From contig JAHWKW010000006.1 in assembly GCA_019347675.1 (NCBI GenBank), positions 1-64,000 on the forward strand: 64,000 nt of DNA, given 5' to 3'. Within the stretch, counting starts at the first letter, position 1. Each line of letters opens with the position of its first letter. The notes below the pieces were generated by a model. It ran no database searches. It was not told where the DNA came from and saw only the letters and a list, made by a program, of their open reading frames with translations. The position numbers were made by a program, and so were the translations under genes. Shown one piece after another: positions 52,389 through 60,515 of this stretch. Origin of the DNA: Actinomycetota bacterium. GTDB taxonomy: Bacteria; Actinomycetota; Nitriliruptoria; Nitriliruptorales; JAHWKO01.

Positions 52389-53057
52389 ATGACGATCAGT
52401 GTCGTCCTCGCCGAGGACAGCTACTTGGTCCGTGAGGGCGTCCGCCTGCTCATGGAGCAGCAACCCGACCTCGAGCTCGTGGAGGCCTGCGAGGACCTCG
52501 ACTCGCTCATGACCGCCGTCGCCGAACACCAGCCCGACGTCGTCCTGACCGACATCCGCATGCCGCCGACGGGGACCGACGAGGGCATCCGCGCCGCCGA
52601 GGAGCTGCGCACCTCGCACCCCGACGTGGGGGTCGTGGTGTTGAGCCAGTACGCCGAGCCCAGCTACGCCCTGGCACTGTTCGAGCGCGGTTCGGCGGGG
52701 CGCGCCTACCTGCTCAAGGAGCGCGTCTCGGACGTCGAGCAGCTCCTCCACGCCGTCCGTGAGGTGGCGTCCGGCGGGTCGGTGATCGACCCCAAGGTCG
52801 TCGAGGAGCTCGTGGCGGCTCGCACCCGCAGCGGCGGCAGGCTCCTGGAGCGGCTCACCCCCCGTGAGAAGGAGGTCCTGGCCGAGATCGCGCAGGGCAA
52901 GAACAACGCCGCGATCGCCGCGTCGCTGTTCCTGACCGAGCGTGCGGTCGAGAAGCACATCAACTCGATCTTCTCCAAGCTGGGCCTGACCGAGGAGCCC
53001 AACACCCACCGGCGCGTCCGGGCGGTGCTCCTGTTCCTCGCCGAGCATCAGCGCTGA
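52389..53057 (+). CDS. NarL/FixJ-family response regulator
   Basis: 222 residues from ATG 52389. REC domain: VVLAEDSYLVREGVRLLMEQ, phosphoacceptor Asp55 in VVLTDIRMPP, TSHPDVGVVVLSQYAEPSYA, with Lys in AYLLKERVSDVEQLL. GerE HTH: LTPREKEVLAEIAQGKNNAA, IAASLFLTERAVEKHINSIF. The REC part closely resembles that of the cyclase protein at 57057, suggesting paralogues. Likely partner is one of the two kinases on the opposite strand; the gene is downstream of the antiporter. Confidence 0.92.
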   Translation: MTISVVLAEDSYLVREGVRLLMEQQPDLELVEACEDLDSLMTAVAEHQPDVVLTDIRMPPTGTDEGIRAAEELRTSHPDVGVVVLSQYAEPSYALALFERGSAGRAYLLKERVSDVEQLLHAVREVASGGSVIDPKVVEELVAARTRSGGRLLERLTPREKEVLAEIAQGKNNAAIAASLFLTERAVEKHINSIFSKLGLTEEPNTHRRVRAVLLFLAEHQR

Positions 53058-53064
53058 CCTTTTC

Positions 53065-53079
53065 GGGGGGGGGGGGGGG
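53065..53079 (+). repeat. G15 homopolymer between two response-regulator genes
   Basis: A run of 15 G follows TTTTC, 7 bp after the stop of the NarL-type regulator and 73 bp before the next regulator start. Long G tracts are prone to slippage during replication and to assembly error. Confidence 0.7.
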
Positions 53080-53151
53080 TGCTGGCCACACCACACGTTC
53101 ACGTACCAGCCGGCTGTCGCCCCACCGCCCGTACAGGCAAGATGGGGTGTG

Positions 53152-53532
53152 ATGGGAGAGCCGACCGTGCGCGTACTGATCGTCGATGACCAGGAGCCGT
53201 TCCGCCAGGCGGCACGGATGGTCGTCGAGCTGACCGACGGGTTCGAGGTCGTGGGCGAGGCCGAGACCGGCGAGGATTCGGTCGCCCTGGCCGGTGAGCT
53301 CGCCCCGGACCTCGTCCTCATGGACGTCAACCTCCCCGGGATCGACGGGTTGGAAGCCACCCGACGCATCCTCGCCCTGCAGGGCGGAACACGGGTCCTG
53401 ATGCTGTCGACGTACGAGCCCCAGGAGTACGCGCCACGGGCCGTGGAGGCCGGGGCGATCGCCTACATCCCCAAATCCACGTTCGGTCCGGACACGCTCA
53501 CCGAGGCATGGGAGGCTGCGACCGCGGCGTGA
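53152..53532 (+). CDS. Single-domain response regulator (REC only)
   Basis: 126 residues from ATG 53152 (GTG 53149 adjacent). IVDDQEPFRQAARMVVELTD, Asp58 in LVLMDVNLPGIDGLEATRR, VLMLSTYEPQEYAPRAVEAG, AYIPKSTFGPDTL. No output domain; such proteins relay phosphate or act by protein binding. Its 3' end overlaps the convergent kinase gene by 35 bp, so the two can only be fully transcribed in opposition. Functional link with the kinases is likely. Confidence 0.9.
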   Translation: MGEPTVRVLIVDDQEPFRQAARMVVELTDGFEVVGEAETGEDSVALAGELAPDLVLMDVNLPGIDGLEATRRILALQGGTRVLMLSTYEPQEYAPRAVEAGAIAYIPKSTFGPDTLTEAWEAATAA

Positions 53533-54826
53533 CCGGGCCGCCTGCGACCGGCAGCTGCCCGGTGACGTGACATCCCCGGCCGGGTTCCGTCCAGATCGTG
53601 AGGATGCCGCCGAGGGCCTCGACGCGGTCGACCATGTTCTGGAGCCCCGTGCCCGGCGGGCACGTCGACGGGTCGAAGCCGGGCCCATCGTCGGTCACCG
53701 AGAACGTCAACCAACCCGCCTCTGCCCCCAGGCGGACCGTTACCGCCACGCCGGCTGCATGCTTGCTGGCATTCTGGATCGCTTCAAGGCAGCAGAAGTA
53801 GGCGGCGACCTCCACCTCGGCGGGGAAGCGGCCGGTGATCACCTCCGGAGCGGCCACGATCGTGGCACGCAGCTCGTGCTTGCGGATGTGCGCGTCGAGC
53901 GCAGCCAGCACCCCCTCCTGGGTCAGCAACGGCGGGAAGATCCCCCGCGCCAGATCACGCAGGTCGTTCAAGGCCGTGTCGGCGTCGGTGCCGAGCTGAT
54001 CCAACGCCTCGGCGGCTGCCGCCGGGTCGCGCTCCAGCAGCTGGCCGACGACGCCGAGCTTGAGCGCGATGCTGACCAGTTGCTGCTGCGCCCCGTCGTG
54101 GATCTCACGCTCCATGCGCCTGCGCTCGGCGTCCTGGGCGGCCACCAGCCGCTGCCGCGAGGCCTGCAGCTCCGCGGCCTGGCCCGTCACGGCCTCGACC
54201 TTCGTCCGCAGCTCCGCGGTCAGCCGGACGTTGCGCAGCGCGAGCCCCGCCTGGGCCGCGAGGTCGTCGAGCAGCCGGGCCTGGTCGCCTCGCAAGCGGT
54301 CACCGGCCGACAGGGCGATCGCGATCTCGCCGACGACCTCACCGTGGTGGGTCACCGTGACGCTGCGGTCCCAAGCGTCGGTGGCCGTGGCCGAAGGGGG
54401 CCACACCGCGGTGTGGTGGCCGCCGTCGGGGAGGGTGAGCGTGACCTGGACGCGCTGGGCAGCCACGCCCTGCGCGGTGGCCTCGGCCATGCGTGGCAGG
54501 ACCTCCTCGAGCGAGAACGCGTCGGACACCCGCGCGGTGAAGTCGCGCAGCACCTCGTAGGGTGTCGCGCGGTCGCCGTACACGATCCGGTCGGCTGCGC
54601 CGCGGGCACGCTCACGGGCGGGGCGGAACCCCACCGCGACGACCGCGGTGGCGACCATCGACAGGGCGGCGTTCGGTTGCAGCGGTTGGCCACCCGCGAG
54701 GACCCCGACGCCCGTCACGATGCCCAGGTACACGGCGGTGACGAAGGCCGCCAGCAGGGCGAACACCAACCCGCGGTGCACGACCCGTTCGACGGTGCGT
54801 CCCTGGCTGCTCGACCGGCGTCTCAC
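53498..54826 (-). CDS. Sensor histidine kinase (HisKA_3, GAF)
   Basis: 442 residues from GTG 54826, overlapping the larger kinase stop as GTGA. Two hydrophobic N-terminal segments (FALLAAFVTAVYLGIVTGVG, ALSMVATAVVAVGF), a GAF-like domain (LRDFTARVSDAFSLEEVLPR to about residue 190), then the HisKA_3 dimerisation helix RMEREIHDGAQQQLVSIALK with His243 and the ATPase lid EAIQNASKHAAG, TDDGPGFDPSTC. It looks like the C-terminal half of the neighbouring 745-residue kinase, probably a duplication that kept one transmembrane pair. Confidence 0.9.
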   Translation of the reverse strand: MRRRSSSQGRTVERVVHRGLVFALLAAFVTAVYLGIVTGVGVLAGGQPLQPNAALSMVATAVVAVGFRPARERARGAADRIVYGDRATPYEVLRDFTARVSDAFSLEEVLPRMAEATAQGVAAQRVQVTLTLPDGGHHTAVWPPSATATDAWDRSVTVTHHGEVVGEIAIALSAGDRLRGDQARLLDDLAAQAGLALRNVRLTAELRTKVEAVTGQAAELQASRQRLVAAQDAERRRMEREIHDGAQQQLVSIALKLGVVGQLLERDPAAAAEALDQLGTDADTALNDLRDLARGIFPPLLTQEGVLAALDAHIRKHELRATIVAAPEVITGRFPAEVEVAAYFCCLEAIQNASKHAAGVAVTVRLGAEAGWLTFSVTDDGPGFDPSTCPPGTGLQNMVDRVEALGGILTIWTEPGRGCHVTGQLPVAGGPVTPRSQPPMPR

Positions 54827-57060
54827 GTGACCGGCTCCGGGACCGATGCGCGCGTCACCGGGACGTGCCCGGTCAACGTCGTCCCGGTGCCGGGACGGCT
54901 GCGTAGCTCCACCGTCCCGCCGAGCGACGCGAGGCGGTCGGCCAGGTTCTGCAGCCCGTGGCCAGGGGTGACCCGCTGCCCGTCGAAACCGGTCCCGTCG
55001 TCGGCGACCGTGAACGACAGGACACCGCGGTCCTCGCCGAGGTGGATCGTGACCGCCGAGGCGTGGGCGTGCTTGACGGCGTTCTGGAGGGCCTCCAGGC
55101 AGCAGAAGTACACCGCCGTTTCCACCGCCTGTGCGTAGCGGCGGACGTGATCGGCTTCGATGTGGGTGGGGACCGGGGCGCGCACCGCCTGGCTGCGGAG
55201 CGCCTCGACCAGACCCTGCTCCGCCAGGACGGCCGGGTAGATGCCGCGGGCGAGGTTGCGCAGCAGTTCCAGTGCCTCGGCGGCTTCGCGCCGCAGCTCC
55301 TCCACCAGCGGACCGACGCGCTGGGGGCTGCGGTCGATCAGCGACCGTGCCAGGCGCAACTTCACCGCCAGAGCCACCAGGTGCTGCTGGGAGCCGTCGT
55401 GGATGTCGCGCTCCATGCGTCGACGTTCGGCGTCCTGCGCGGCGACGATCCGCTGGCGCGAGGCGCGCAGATCCGCCGTCTGCCGCGACAGCACCTCGAC
55501 CTGGTCGCGGAGCTCTTCCGTCAGTTGCACGTTGCCGAGCACGAGGCCGGCCTGGGCGGCGAGGTCACCCAGCAGCTGCTCCTCGGTCGGGGTCAGCGGC
55601 TCGCCCTCACGCTCTGCGACGGTCAAAGCGCCGAGGAGCTCGCCGTGGCGGGTCACCGCCACCGTCCGGTCGACGTCCGGGAGCGGCGGCAGGCCGCCCC
55701 GCCGGGGCGAACGGTCACGACCGTCGAGTGGCACGCGCACGTCGACCCGTTCTGTCGTCTGTGGCCACGACGCCGCGCGGACCAGCTCGCCACGGACCGC
55801 CAGCCAGACGTCGGCGCGGCGGGCGGCGGTTCCCTCGGCCAGGAGCCGTGCCATGCGTGGCAGCACGTCGTCGACCGCGTACGTCTCGCCGACACGGTCC
55901 GAGAAGCCCGACAGCACCTGGTAGGGAGTCTCACGCCGGCCGTAGACCAGCCGGTTGGCGAGGGAGGTCAGCCGGGTCCGGAGCGGGTCGAAGGCGACCG
56001 CGATGATCGCCGTTGCCACGACCGCCAGGGCCAGGGCGCGGTCGCCGCCCCGCCCTGCCAGGAGGTGGCTTCCGCTGACGACGACGCCGACGTACACGAC
56101 GCCGATGAAGCTGGCCAGCGCCCCGAACACGAACGTCCGGTTCAGCAGCCGGTCGAAATCCCAGAGCCGGAAGCGGATCAGGATGAAGCACAGGCTCACC
56201 GGGATCGCGGCGAACAGAGCCGGGAACACGCGGAACACCAACTGCCCGAGCTCGGCCGTGTCGCCCTGACCCGACAGCAGCCCGGCGAGGATCCCGAACG
56301 TGGTCGCCCCGCCGACCGCGCTGGTCAGCGTGGTGATCAGCAGCCGCGACTGCCGGCGCTCCTCTGCGGTCTCCGCGCGCCGGTAGCGGCCGACCTGTGC
56401 CGACAAGCCGACCGCCGGGATCATGATCCCGAACAGCAGGATCATCGCGGCGGGATCACCGCCGTGGATCTGGTCGGCGACGAACACGCCCGCGATGGGC
56501 AGCGCCCCCAGGTACGCCACGCGCAGTGGCCAGCGCCACCGCGGAAGTTCCCGCCACGGCGGCTTGAGTCGCCCGTCGGGGAACAACGCGATCGCGTAGA
56601 GGTAGGTCAGGCCACCGAGGTAGTGGAAGCTGTCGTGGGTGAAGGTCCCGAAGTCGGGAAGGACGACCCGGGCGGAGTGCGCCTGCGCGTTGAAGACGGC
56701 ACCGGTCCCCACCATGCCCAACGCGAGCAACCGTGCGGTGAGCAGCCGCGGACGGAGCCGCACCAGGAGGATCGCCAAGCCGATGTTCAGCGCACTGAAC
56801 GTGAACTCGAGCGCGACCAGCACGTTGGGTGGCACGACGCCGCGACGCGACCAGCCGATGGCCTCGACGGCCCGGCCGGCTGTGCGTGCCAAGGGCCCGT
56901 CGCCCGCCGCCCAGCCAGACAGCGCTGCGGCGACCGACGGCGACACGCGGGCGGCGAACGGCGTGGCGCCAGCCACGAGGAACACCACGGCGCTGCCCGC
57001 GAACGCCGCGAAAGCGATGTAGAAAGCACGGTCCAGCCGCCGCCGCACGGTCGGCGTCAC
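54823..57060 (-). CDS. Membrane sensor histidine kinase (multi-TM, GAF, HisKA_3)
   Basis: 745 residues from GTG 57060, overlapping the cyclase-gene stop as GTGA. At least eight hydrophobic segments in the first 370 residues (FAAFAGSAVVFLVAGATPF, VLVALEFTFSALNIGLAILL, SFHYLGGLTYLYAIALFPDG, TLTSAVGGATTFGILAGLLS, LVFRVFPALFAAIPVSLCF) form an unknown sensor. A GAF-like domain follows (LSGFSDRVGETYAVDDVLPR), then HisKA_3 RMERDIHDGSQQHLVALAVK (His554) and HATPase N/G boxes EALQNAVKHAHASA, ADDGTGFDGQ, GHGLQNLADRLASLGG. Signal unknown; the SLCFILIRFRLWDFDRLLNR segment links TM and GAF. Confidence 0.9.
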   Translation of the reverse strand: MTPTVRRRLDRAFYIAFAAFAGSAVVFLVAGATPFAARVSPSVAAALSGWAAGDGPLARTAGRAVEAIGWSRRGVVPPNVLVALEFTFSALNIGLAILLVRLRPRLLTARLLALGMVGTGAVFNAQAHSARVVLPDFGTFTHDSFHYLGGLTYLYAIALFPDGRLKPPWRELPRWRWPLRVAYLGALPIAGVFVADQIHGGDPAAMILLFGIMIPAVGLSAQVGRYRRAETAEERRQSRLLITTLTSAVGGATTFGILAGLLSGQGDTAELGQLVFRVFPALFAAIPVSLCFILIRFRLWDFDRLLNRTFVFGALASFIGVVYVGVVVSGSHLLAGRGGDRALALAVVATAIIAVAFDPLRTRLTSLANRLVYGRRETPYQVLSGFSDRVGETYAVDDVLPRMARLLAEGTAARRADVWLAVRGELVRAASWPQTTERVDVRVPLDGRDRSPRRGGLPPLPDVDRTVAVTRHGELLGALTVAEREGEPLTPTEEQLLGDLAAQAGLVLGNVQLTEELRDQVEVLSRQTADLRASRQRIVAAQDAERRRMERDIHDGSQQHLVALAVKLRLARSLIDRSPQRVGPLVEELRREAAEALELLRNLARGIYPAVLAEQGLVEALRSQAVRAPVPTHIEADHVRRYAQAVETAVYFCCLEALQNAVKHAHASAVTIHLGEDRGVLSFTVADDGTGFDGQRVTPGHGLQNLADRLASLGGTVELRSRPGTGTTLTGHVPVTRASVPEPVT

Positions 57061-58370
57061 GCGACGTTTCCACCGAGCCGGAACGCCACCACGGGGCTGG
57101 TGCGACCCTTGACCAGGGCCGGTGGCAGCGGCTCCGCGTCGACCCCATCCGACAGCGCTCTGTAGGACGCCTCGGTCAGGACCGTCTGACCGGCGCTGGC
57201 CCACTCCTGGATCCGCTGGGTGAGGTTGACGGTGTCACCGACGACCGAGTACTCCATCCGCTCCTCGGAGCCCAGCAGCGCCGCGGCGACCTCGCCGCTC
57301 GACAGCCCGATGCCCAGTCCGAACGGCTCCAGACCTTGGCCGGTCCACCGGTCGTTCACCGTCTGCTGCGCCCGGTGCATCGCGGTGGCCGCGGACAGCG
57401 CCCGGTCGGCGTGGTCACTCTGCGGCACCGGCGCCCCGAACACCGCCATCACCGCGTCGCCGACGAACTGCATGACGGTGCCGCCGTGGCCCAGGATCGC
57501 GTGGTTCATCTCGGCACGGTGCTCGTTGAGCTGGCGGGCCAACACGCTGGGGTCGGCGCGCTCGGCGATCGACGAGTACCCGCGGATGTCGGACATCAGG
57601 ACCGTGACCTCGAGCTTCTCGGTGTGGCCGATCCGGCGACCCTCCTCGCGGAGCTTGTCTGCGATCCCGGTGGGTAGCAGCCGGCTGAGGCTCTCGCCCT
57701 GCTCCTCGCGGTCCACGATCGCCTGTTGCAGCTTCTTCAACCGGTCCAGCGACCCGTTGCTCCCCGCTGACACCCCCTGCGCCAGCTTCACGAACAGCCG
57801 CTCGATCCGATCGGCGACGTCAGAGGGCGTGGTGTGGTACGTCACCGCGATGGCTTTGATCGGCTTGCCCTCCGCGACCAGCCGCAGCAGTTCGTCGTCC
57901 GACGCGGTCAGTTCGTGATCGCTTCGGACGGGGGTCAGCAGCGCCTCGACGATCTTGGGGTCGAGCACCGAGCCACCAGACGCCACCTCGCGGATCGCTC
58001 GGGCCAGCTGATCGCCTTCCGCGATGCGGTCCTTGAGCAGGTACGCGTACCCGGCGGCGCCCTCGGACAGCAGCGATACCGCGTACTCCGGTTCGTCGTA
58101 CTGGGACAGGATCACGATCCCCGTGCCGGGGTGGCGCTTGCGGACCTCCTTGGCGGCGTCGATGCCTTCTCGCTGGAAGGCTGGAGGCATGCGGATGTCG
58201 GTCACGACCACCTGGGGGCCGGCCGCTTCGGCGCCGGCGATCAGCTCGTCGTAGTCGGACGCGACCCCGACGACGTGCAGGTCGTCCTCGACGCCGAGCA
58301 AGGCCCGGACACCCTCACGGACCAGCAGGTTGTCGTCGGCCAGGAAGACGGAGATGCGTGTGTGCTGCAT
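57057..58370 (-). CDS. Response regulator with HTH and nucleotide (adenylate) cyclase domains
   Basis: 437 residues from ATG 58370. REC: VFLADDNLLVREGVRALLGV, Asp58 in VVVTDIRMPP, TGIVILSQYDEPEYAVSLLS, AYLLKDRIAEGDQ. Residues about 155-200 (LTASDDELLRLVAEGKPIKA, TTPSDVADRIERLFVKLAQ) resemble a degenerate GerE HTH. From about 255 a class III cyclase: VTVLMSDIRGYSSIAERADP, metal Asp in VMQFVGDAVMAVFGAP, SSGEVAAALLGSEERMEYSV, VGDTVNLTQRIQEWASAGQT. Phosphorylation probably controls cyclic-nucleotide synthesis. First gene of a three-gene GTGA-coupled unit with two kinases. Confidence 0.9.
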   Translation of the reverse strand: MQHTRISVFLADDNLLVREGVRALLGVEDDLHVVGVASDYDELIAGAEAAGPQVVVTDIRMPPAFQREGIDAAKEVRKRHPGTGIVILSQYDEPEYAVSLLSEGAAGYAYLLKDRIAEGDQLARAIREVASGGSVLDPKIVEALLTPVRSDHELTASDDELLRLVAEGKPIKAIAVTYHTTPSDVADRIERLFVKLAQGVSAGSNGSLDRLKKLQQAIVDREEQGESLSRLLPTGIADKLREEGRRIGHTEKLEVTVLMSDIRGYSSIAERADPSVLARQLNEHRAEMNHAILGHGGTVMQFVGDAVMAVFGAPVPQSDHADRALSAATAMHRAQQTVNDRWTGQGLEPFGLGIGLSSGEVAAALLGSEERMEYSVVGDTVNLTQRIQEWASAGQTVLTEASYRALSDGVDAEPLPPALVKGRTSPVVAFRLGGNVA

Positions 58371-58538
58371 GCCTGCATGGTCCCCGACCTCGGGCCTGCC
58401 CGCGAGGATGCGGTCACCCGACCTCGTGGTGGTGCCACCCCCACCACGGACGCCTGCCCGCACCCTCGACGGCCGGGACGCTCCGCGGCACGCTCGCAAG
58501 TGCCGGGCACGCCGAGCCCGCGGAACCAGGAGACCCTC

Positions 58539-59534
58539 ATGCGCATCGCGGCGTCGGTCACGTCCATCTCGTGGATCCCGTCCGAGGCGATCTCGGGCGC
58601 CTTGAAGCTGCCGTTCGAGATCGGCATGGCCCACTGGGACGCGCCGCTGCCCGACGTGATCTCCGACCTCGAGGCGCTGCGTGCCGCCGACCGCTTCCGC
58701 TTCGCCAACGAACTGCGCGCGTACGTCGACGTCGAAGACGGACGGATCGTCGACTACGGGCACCTCGGTGACGGCTACATCGGTTCGACCACGATCAGGC
58801 TGGGTTCGAAGGGGATGACCTTCGCCGGCGTGCCGTTCGAGACGCTGCGGCCCGACCCCGAAGTCGGCGACGGCTGGGTGCGCTTCGTCCAGACCGCCGG
58901 TGGGCGGACCGGCGCACCGGCGCCCCGCCGGGTCAGGCGCCCTCCGTACGTGCAGATCTCGGCGCCGACCGCGTGGACCACCCTGGCGCTGACCATCCAC
59001 GCCGATGGCCGCAGCGAACACGAGCTGATCGGGGCCAGCCCGTTCCCGCGGCACTGGATCTACGACCGCGACCGGCGGCTGGTGCAGAAGTCGGGCATGA
59101 TCGACTTCAAGAGCTGGTCGCTGGAGCACTTCGGGGACAACAGCCCCTGGGGCGACCAGGAGTCGCCGGCCATGGTCACCGAGGTCGAGACCGCACTCGA
59201 GCGCCAGCTGTCGTCGACCGTCATGCGCGGCGCCAAGCCGAAGATCCGCAAGATCGCGACCGGCGAGACGCTGACCGAGCAGGGCGTGTGGGGCGCCGAG
59301 CTGTACCTGCTCCTCGACGGGGTCTTGAGCGTCGAGGTGAACGGCGACACCGTTGGCGAGGTCGGGCCGGGCGCCATCCTCGGCGAGCGGGCGAGCCTCG
59401 AAGGCGGCAAACGCACGTCCACGCTGCGGGCCGTGACCCCCTGTAAGGTCGCGGTGGCCTCGGCCGATCAGATCGACCACGAAGCGCTGGTCGAGGTCGC
59501 CACAGGTCATCGGCGGGAGCACGATCGCCTCTGA
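58539..59534 (+). CDS. Protein with C-terminal cyclic-nucleotide-binding domain
   Basis: 331 residues from ATG 58539 (AGGAG upstream), divergent from the cyclase gene with a 168-bp gap. The C-terminal 110 residues form a CNB domain: IATGETLTEQGVWGAELYLL, LDGVLSVEVNGDTVGEVGPG and the phosphate-binding cassette ILGERASLEGGKRTSTLRAV. The N-terminal 220 residues (IGMAHWDAPLPDVISDLEAL, DGYIGSTTIRLGSKGMTFAG, VQISAPTAWTTLALTIHADG) are not recognised. No HTH, so the output is not direct transcription. Probable effector of the adjacent cyclase. Confidence 0.85.
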   Translation: MRIAASVTSISWIPSEAISGALKLPFEIGMAHWDAPLPDVISDLEALRAADRFRFANELRAYVDVEDGRIVDYGHLGDGYIGSTTIRLGSKGMTFAGVPFETLRPDPEVGDGWVRFVQTAGGRTGAPAPRRVRRPPYVQISAPTAWTTLALTIHADGRSEHELIGASPFPRHWIYDRDRRLVQKSGMIDFKSWSLEHFGDNSPWGDQESPAMVTEVETALERQLSSTVMRGAKPKIRKIATGETLTEQGVWGAELYLLLDGVLSVEVNGDTVGEVGPGAILGERASLEGGKRTSTLRAVTPCKVAVASADQIDHEALVEVATGHRREHDRL

Positions 59535-59612
59535 GGCGCGTGCCGGGCCGGTCCGCGGCCACACCGGCGGCGACAGACCCGCCCGACCCGTCGCGACGAA
59601 CGGATACCGCGC

Positions 59613-60503
59613 GTGCGGGTGCACATCTGTGGATCCCGGGGGTCGACACCGGCCCCCGGTCGCGCCTTCGTCCGCTACGGAGGGAACACCTCCTGTGTGG
59701 CGCTGGCTCACGACGGTCAGCCGGTCACGCTGCTGCTCGATGCCGGTACGGGCATCCGGCAGGTCTGGCGGCTGCTCAACGGGAGCCCGTTCGACGGCAC
59801 CGTGCTGCTCGGCCACCTGCACTGGGACCACACCCAGGGGCTGCCCTTCTTCCGTCCCGGCGACGACCCCGAGTCACGGGTCGACCTGTACCTGCCCGCC
59901 CAACCCGGTGACCCCGAGGGAGTCCTGGCACGGGGGATGTCGCCCCCGCAGTTCCCGATCCGCCCCTCGGAGCTCCGCGGACGCTGGTCGTTCCGGTTCG
60001 TCGACGAGGGACTGCACGACCTCGAGGGGTTCACCGTCCTCGCCCGGGAGATCCCCCACAAGGGGGGGCGCACGTTCGGCTACCGGGTGTCCGACGGCAG
60101 CGCGACCGTCGCCTACCTGTCGGACCACCACCCGATCACGTGCGGGCCCGGCCCGACCGGCTTCGGGGAGCACCACGAGGCTGCCTGTGCACTGGTCGAC
60201 GGCGTGGACCTGCTGATCCACGATGCCCAGTACACCGCCGAGGAGTTCCCGGCGCGGGCCCACTTCGGCCATTCCACGATCGATTACGCGGTCACGCTGG
60301 GCGAGGCCCGCCGCGTCGGCGAGGTCCTTCTGTTCCACCACGATCCGCCCCGCACCGACGACGAGATCGATCAGCTCGTGACCGCCTTCGGGGGGCGCAC
60401 CGTCGCGGTCAGCGCCGCCGCCGACGGCACCGTGATCGACCTGCCACGCCACCGCGCAACCCCGGCGCGACCTGCGCTGAACAGCCGCACCAGGCGCGGC
60501 TGA
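59613..60503 (+). CDS. MBL-fold hydrolase (phosphodiesterase-like)
   Basis: 296 residues from GTG 59613. N-terminus MRVHICGSRGSTPAPGRAFV RYGGNTSC, then LLLDAGTGIRQVWRLL, metal motif LLGHLHWDHTQGLPFF, VAYLSDHHP, HDAQYTAEEF and FHHDPPRTDDEI. The layout is of the tRNase Z/PhnP/CpdA-like MBL group, which includes cyclic-nucleotide and cyclic-phosphate phosphodiesterases. It lies 78 bp behind the CNB gene, on the same strand, so a cyclic-nucleotide phosphodiesterase role is attractive but inferred from context. Confidence 0.85.
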   Translation: MRVHICGSRGSTPAPGRAFVRYGGNTSCVALAHDGQPVTLLLDAGTGIRQVWRLLNGSPFDGTVLLGHLHWDHTQGLPFFRPGDDPESRVDLYLPAQPGDPEGVLARGMSPPQFPIRPSELRGRWSFRFVDEGLHDLEGFTVLAREIPHKGGRTFGYRVSDGSATVAYLSDHHPITCGPGPTGFGEHHEAACALVDGVDLLIHDAQYTAEEFPARAHFGHSTIDYAVTLGEARRVGEVLLFHHDPPRTDDEIDQLVTAFGGRTVAVSAAADGTVIDLPRHRATPARPALNSRTRRG

Positions 60504-60515
60504 GAGGGCGGCGCC

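Noticed and set aside
54958-57165. Open plus-strand frame of 735 codons
   Set aside because: Antisense to the 745-residue histidine kinase; low-complexity composition.
58371-58538. CRP-type cAMP operator in the divergent cyclase/CNB promoter
   Set aside because: No TGTGA-n6-TCACA palindrome is visible in the 168-bp gap.
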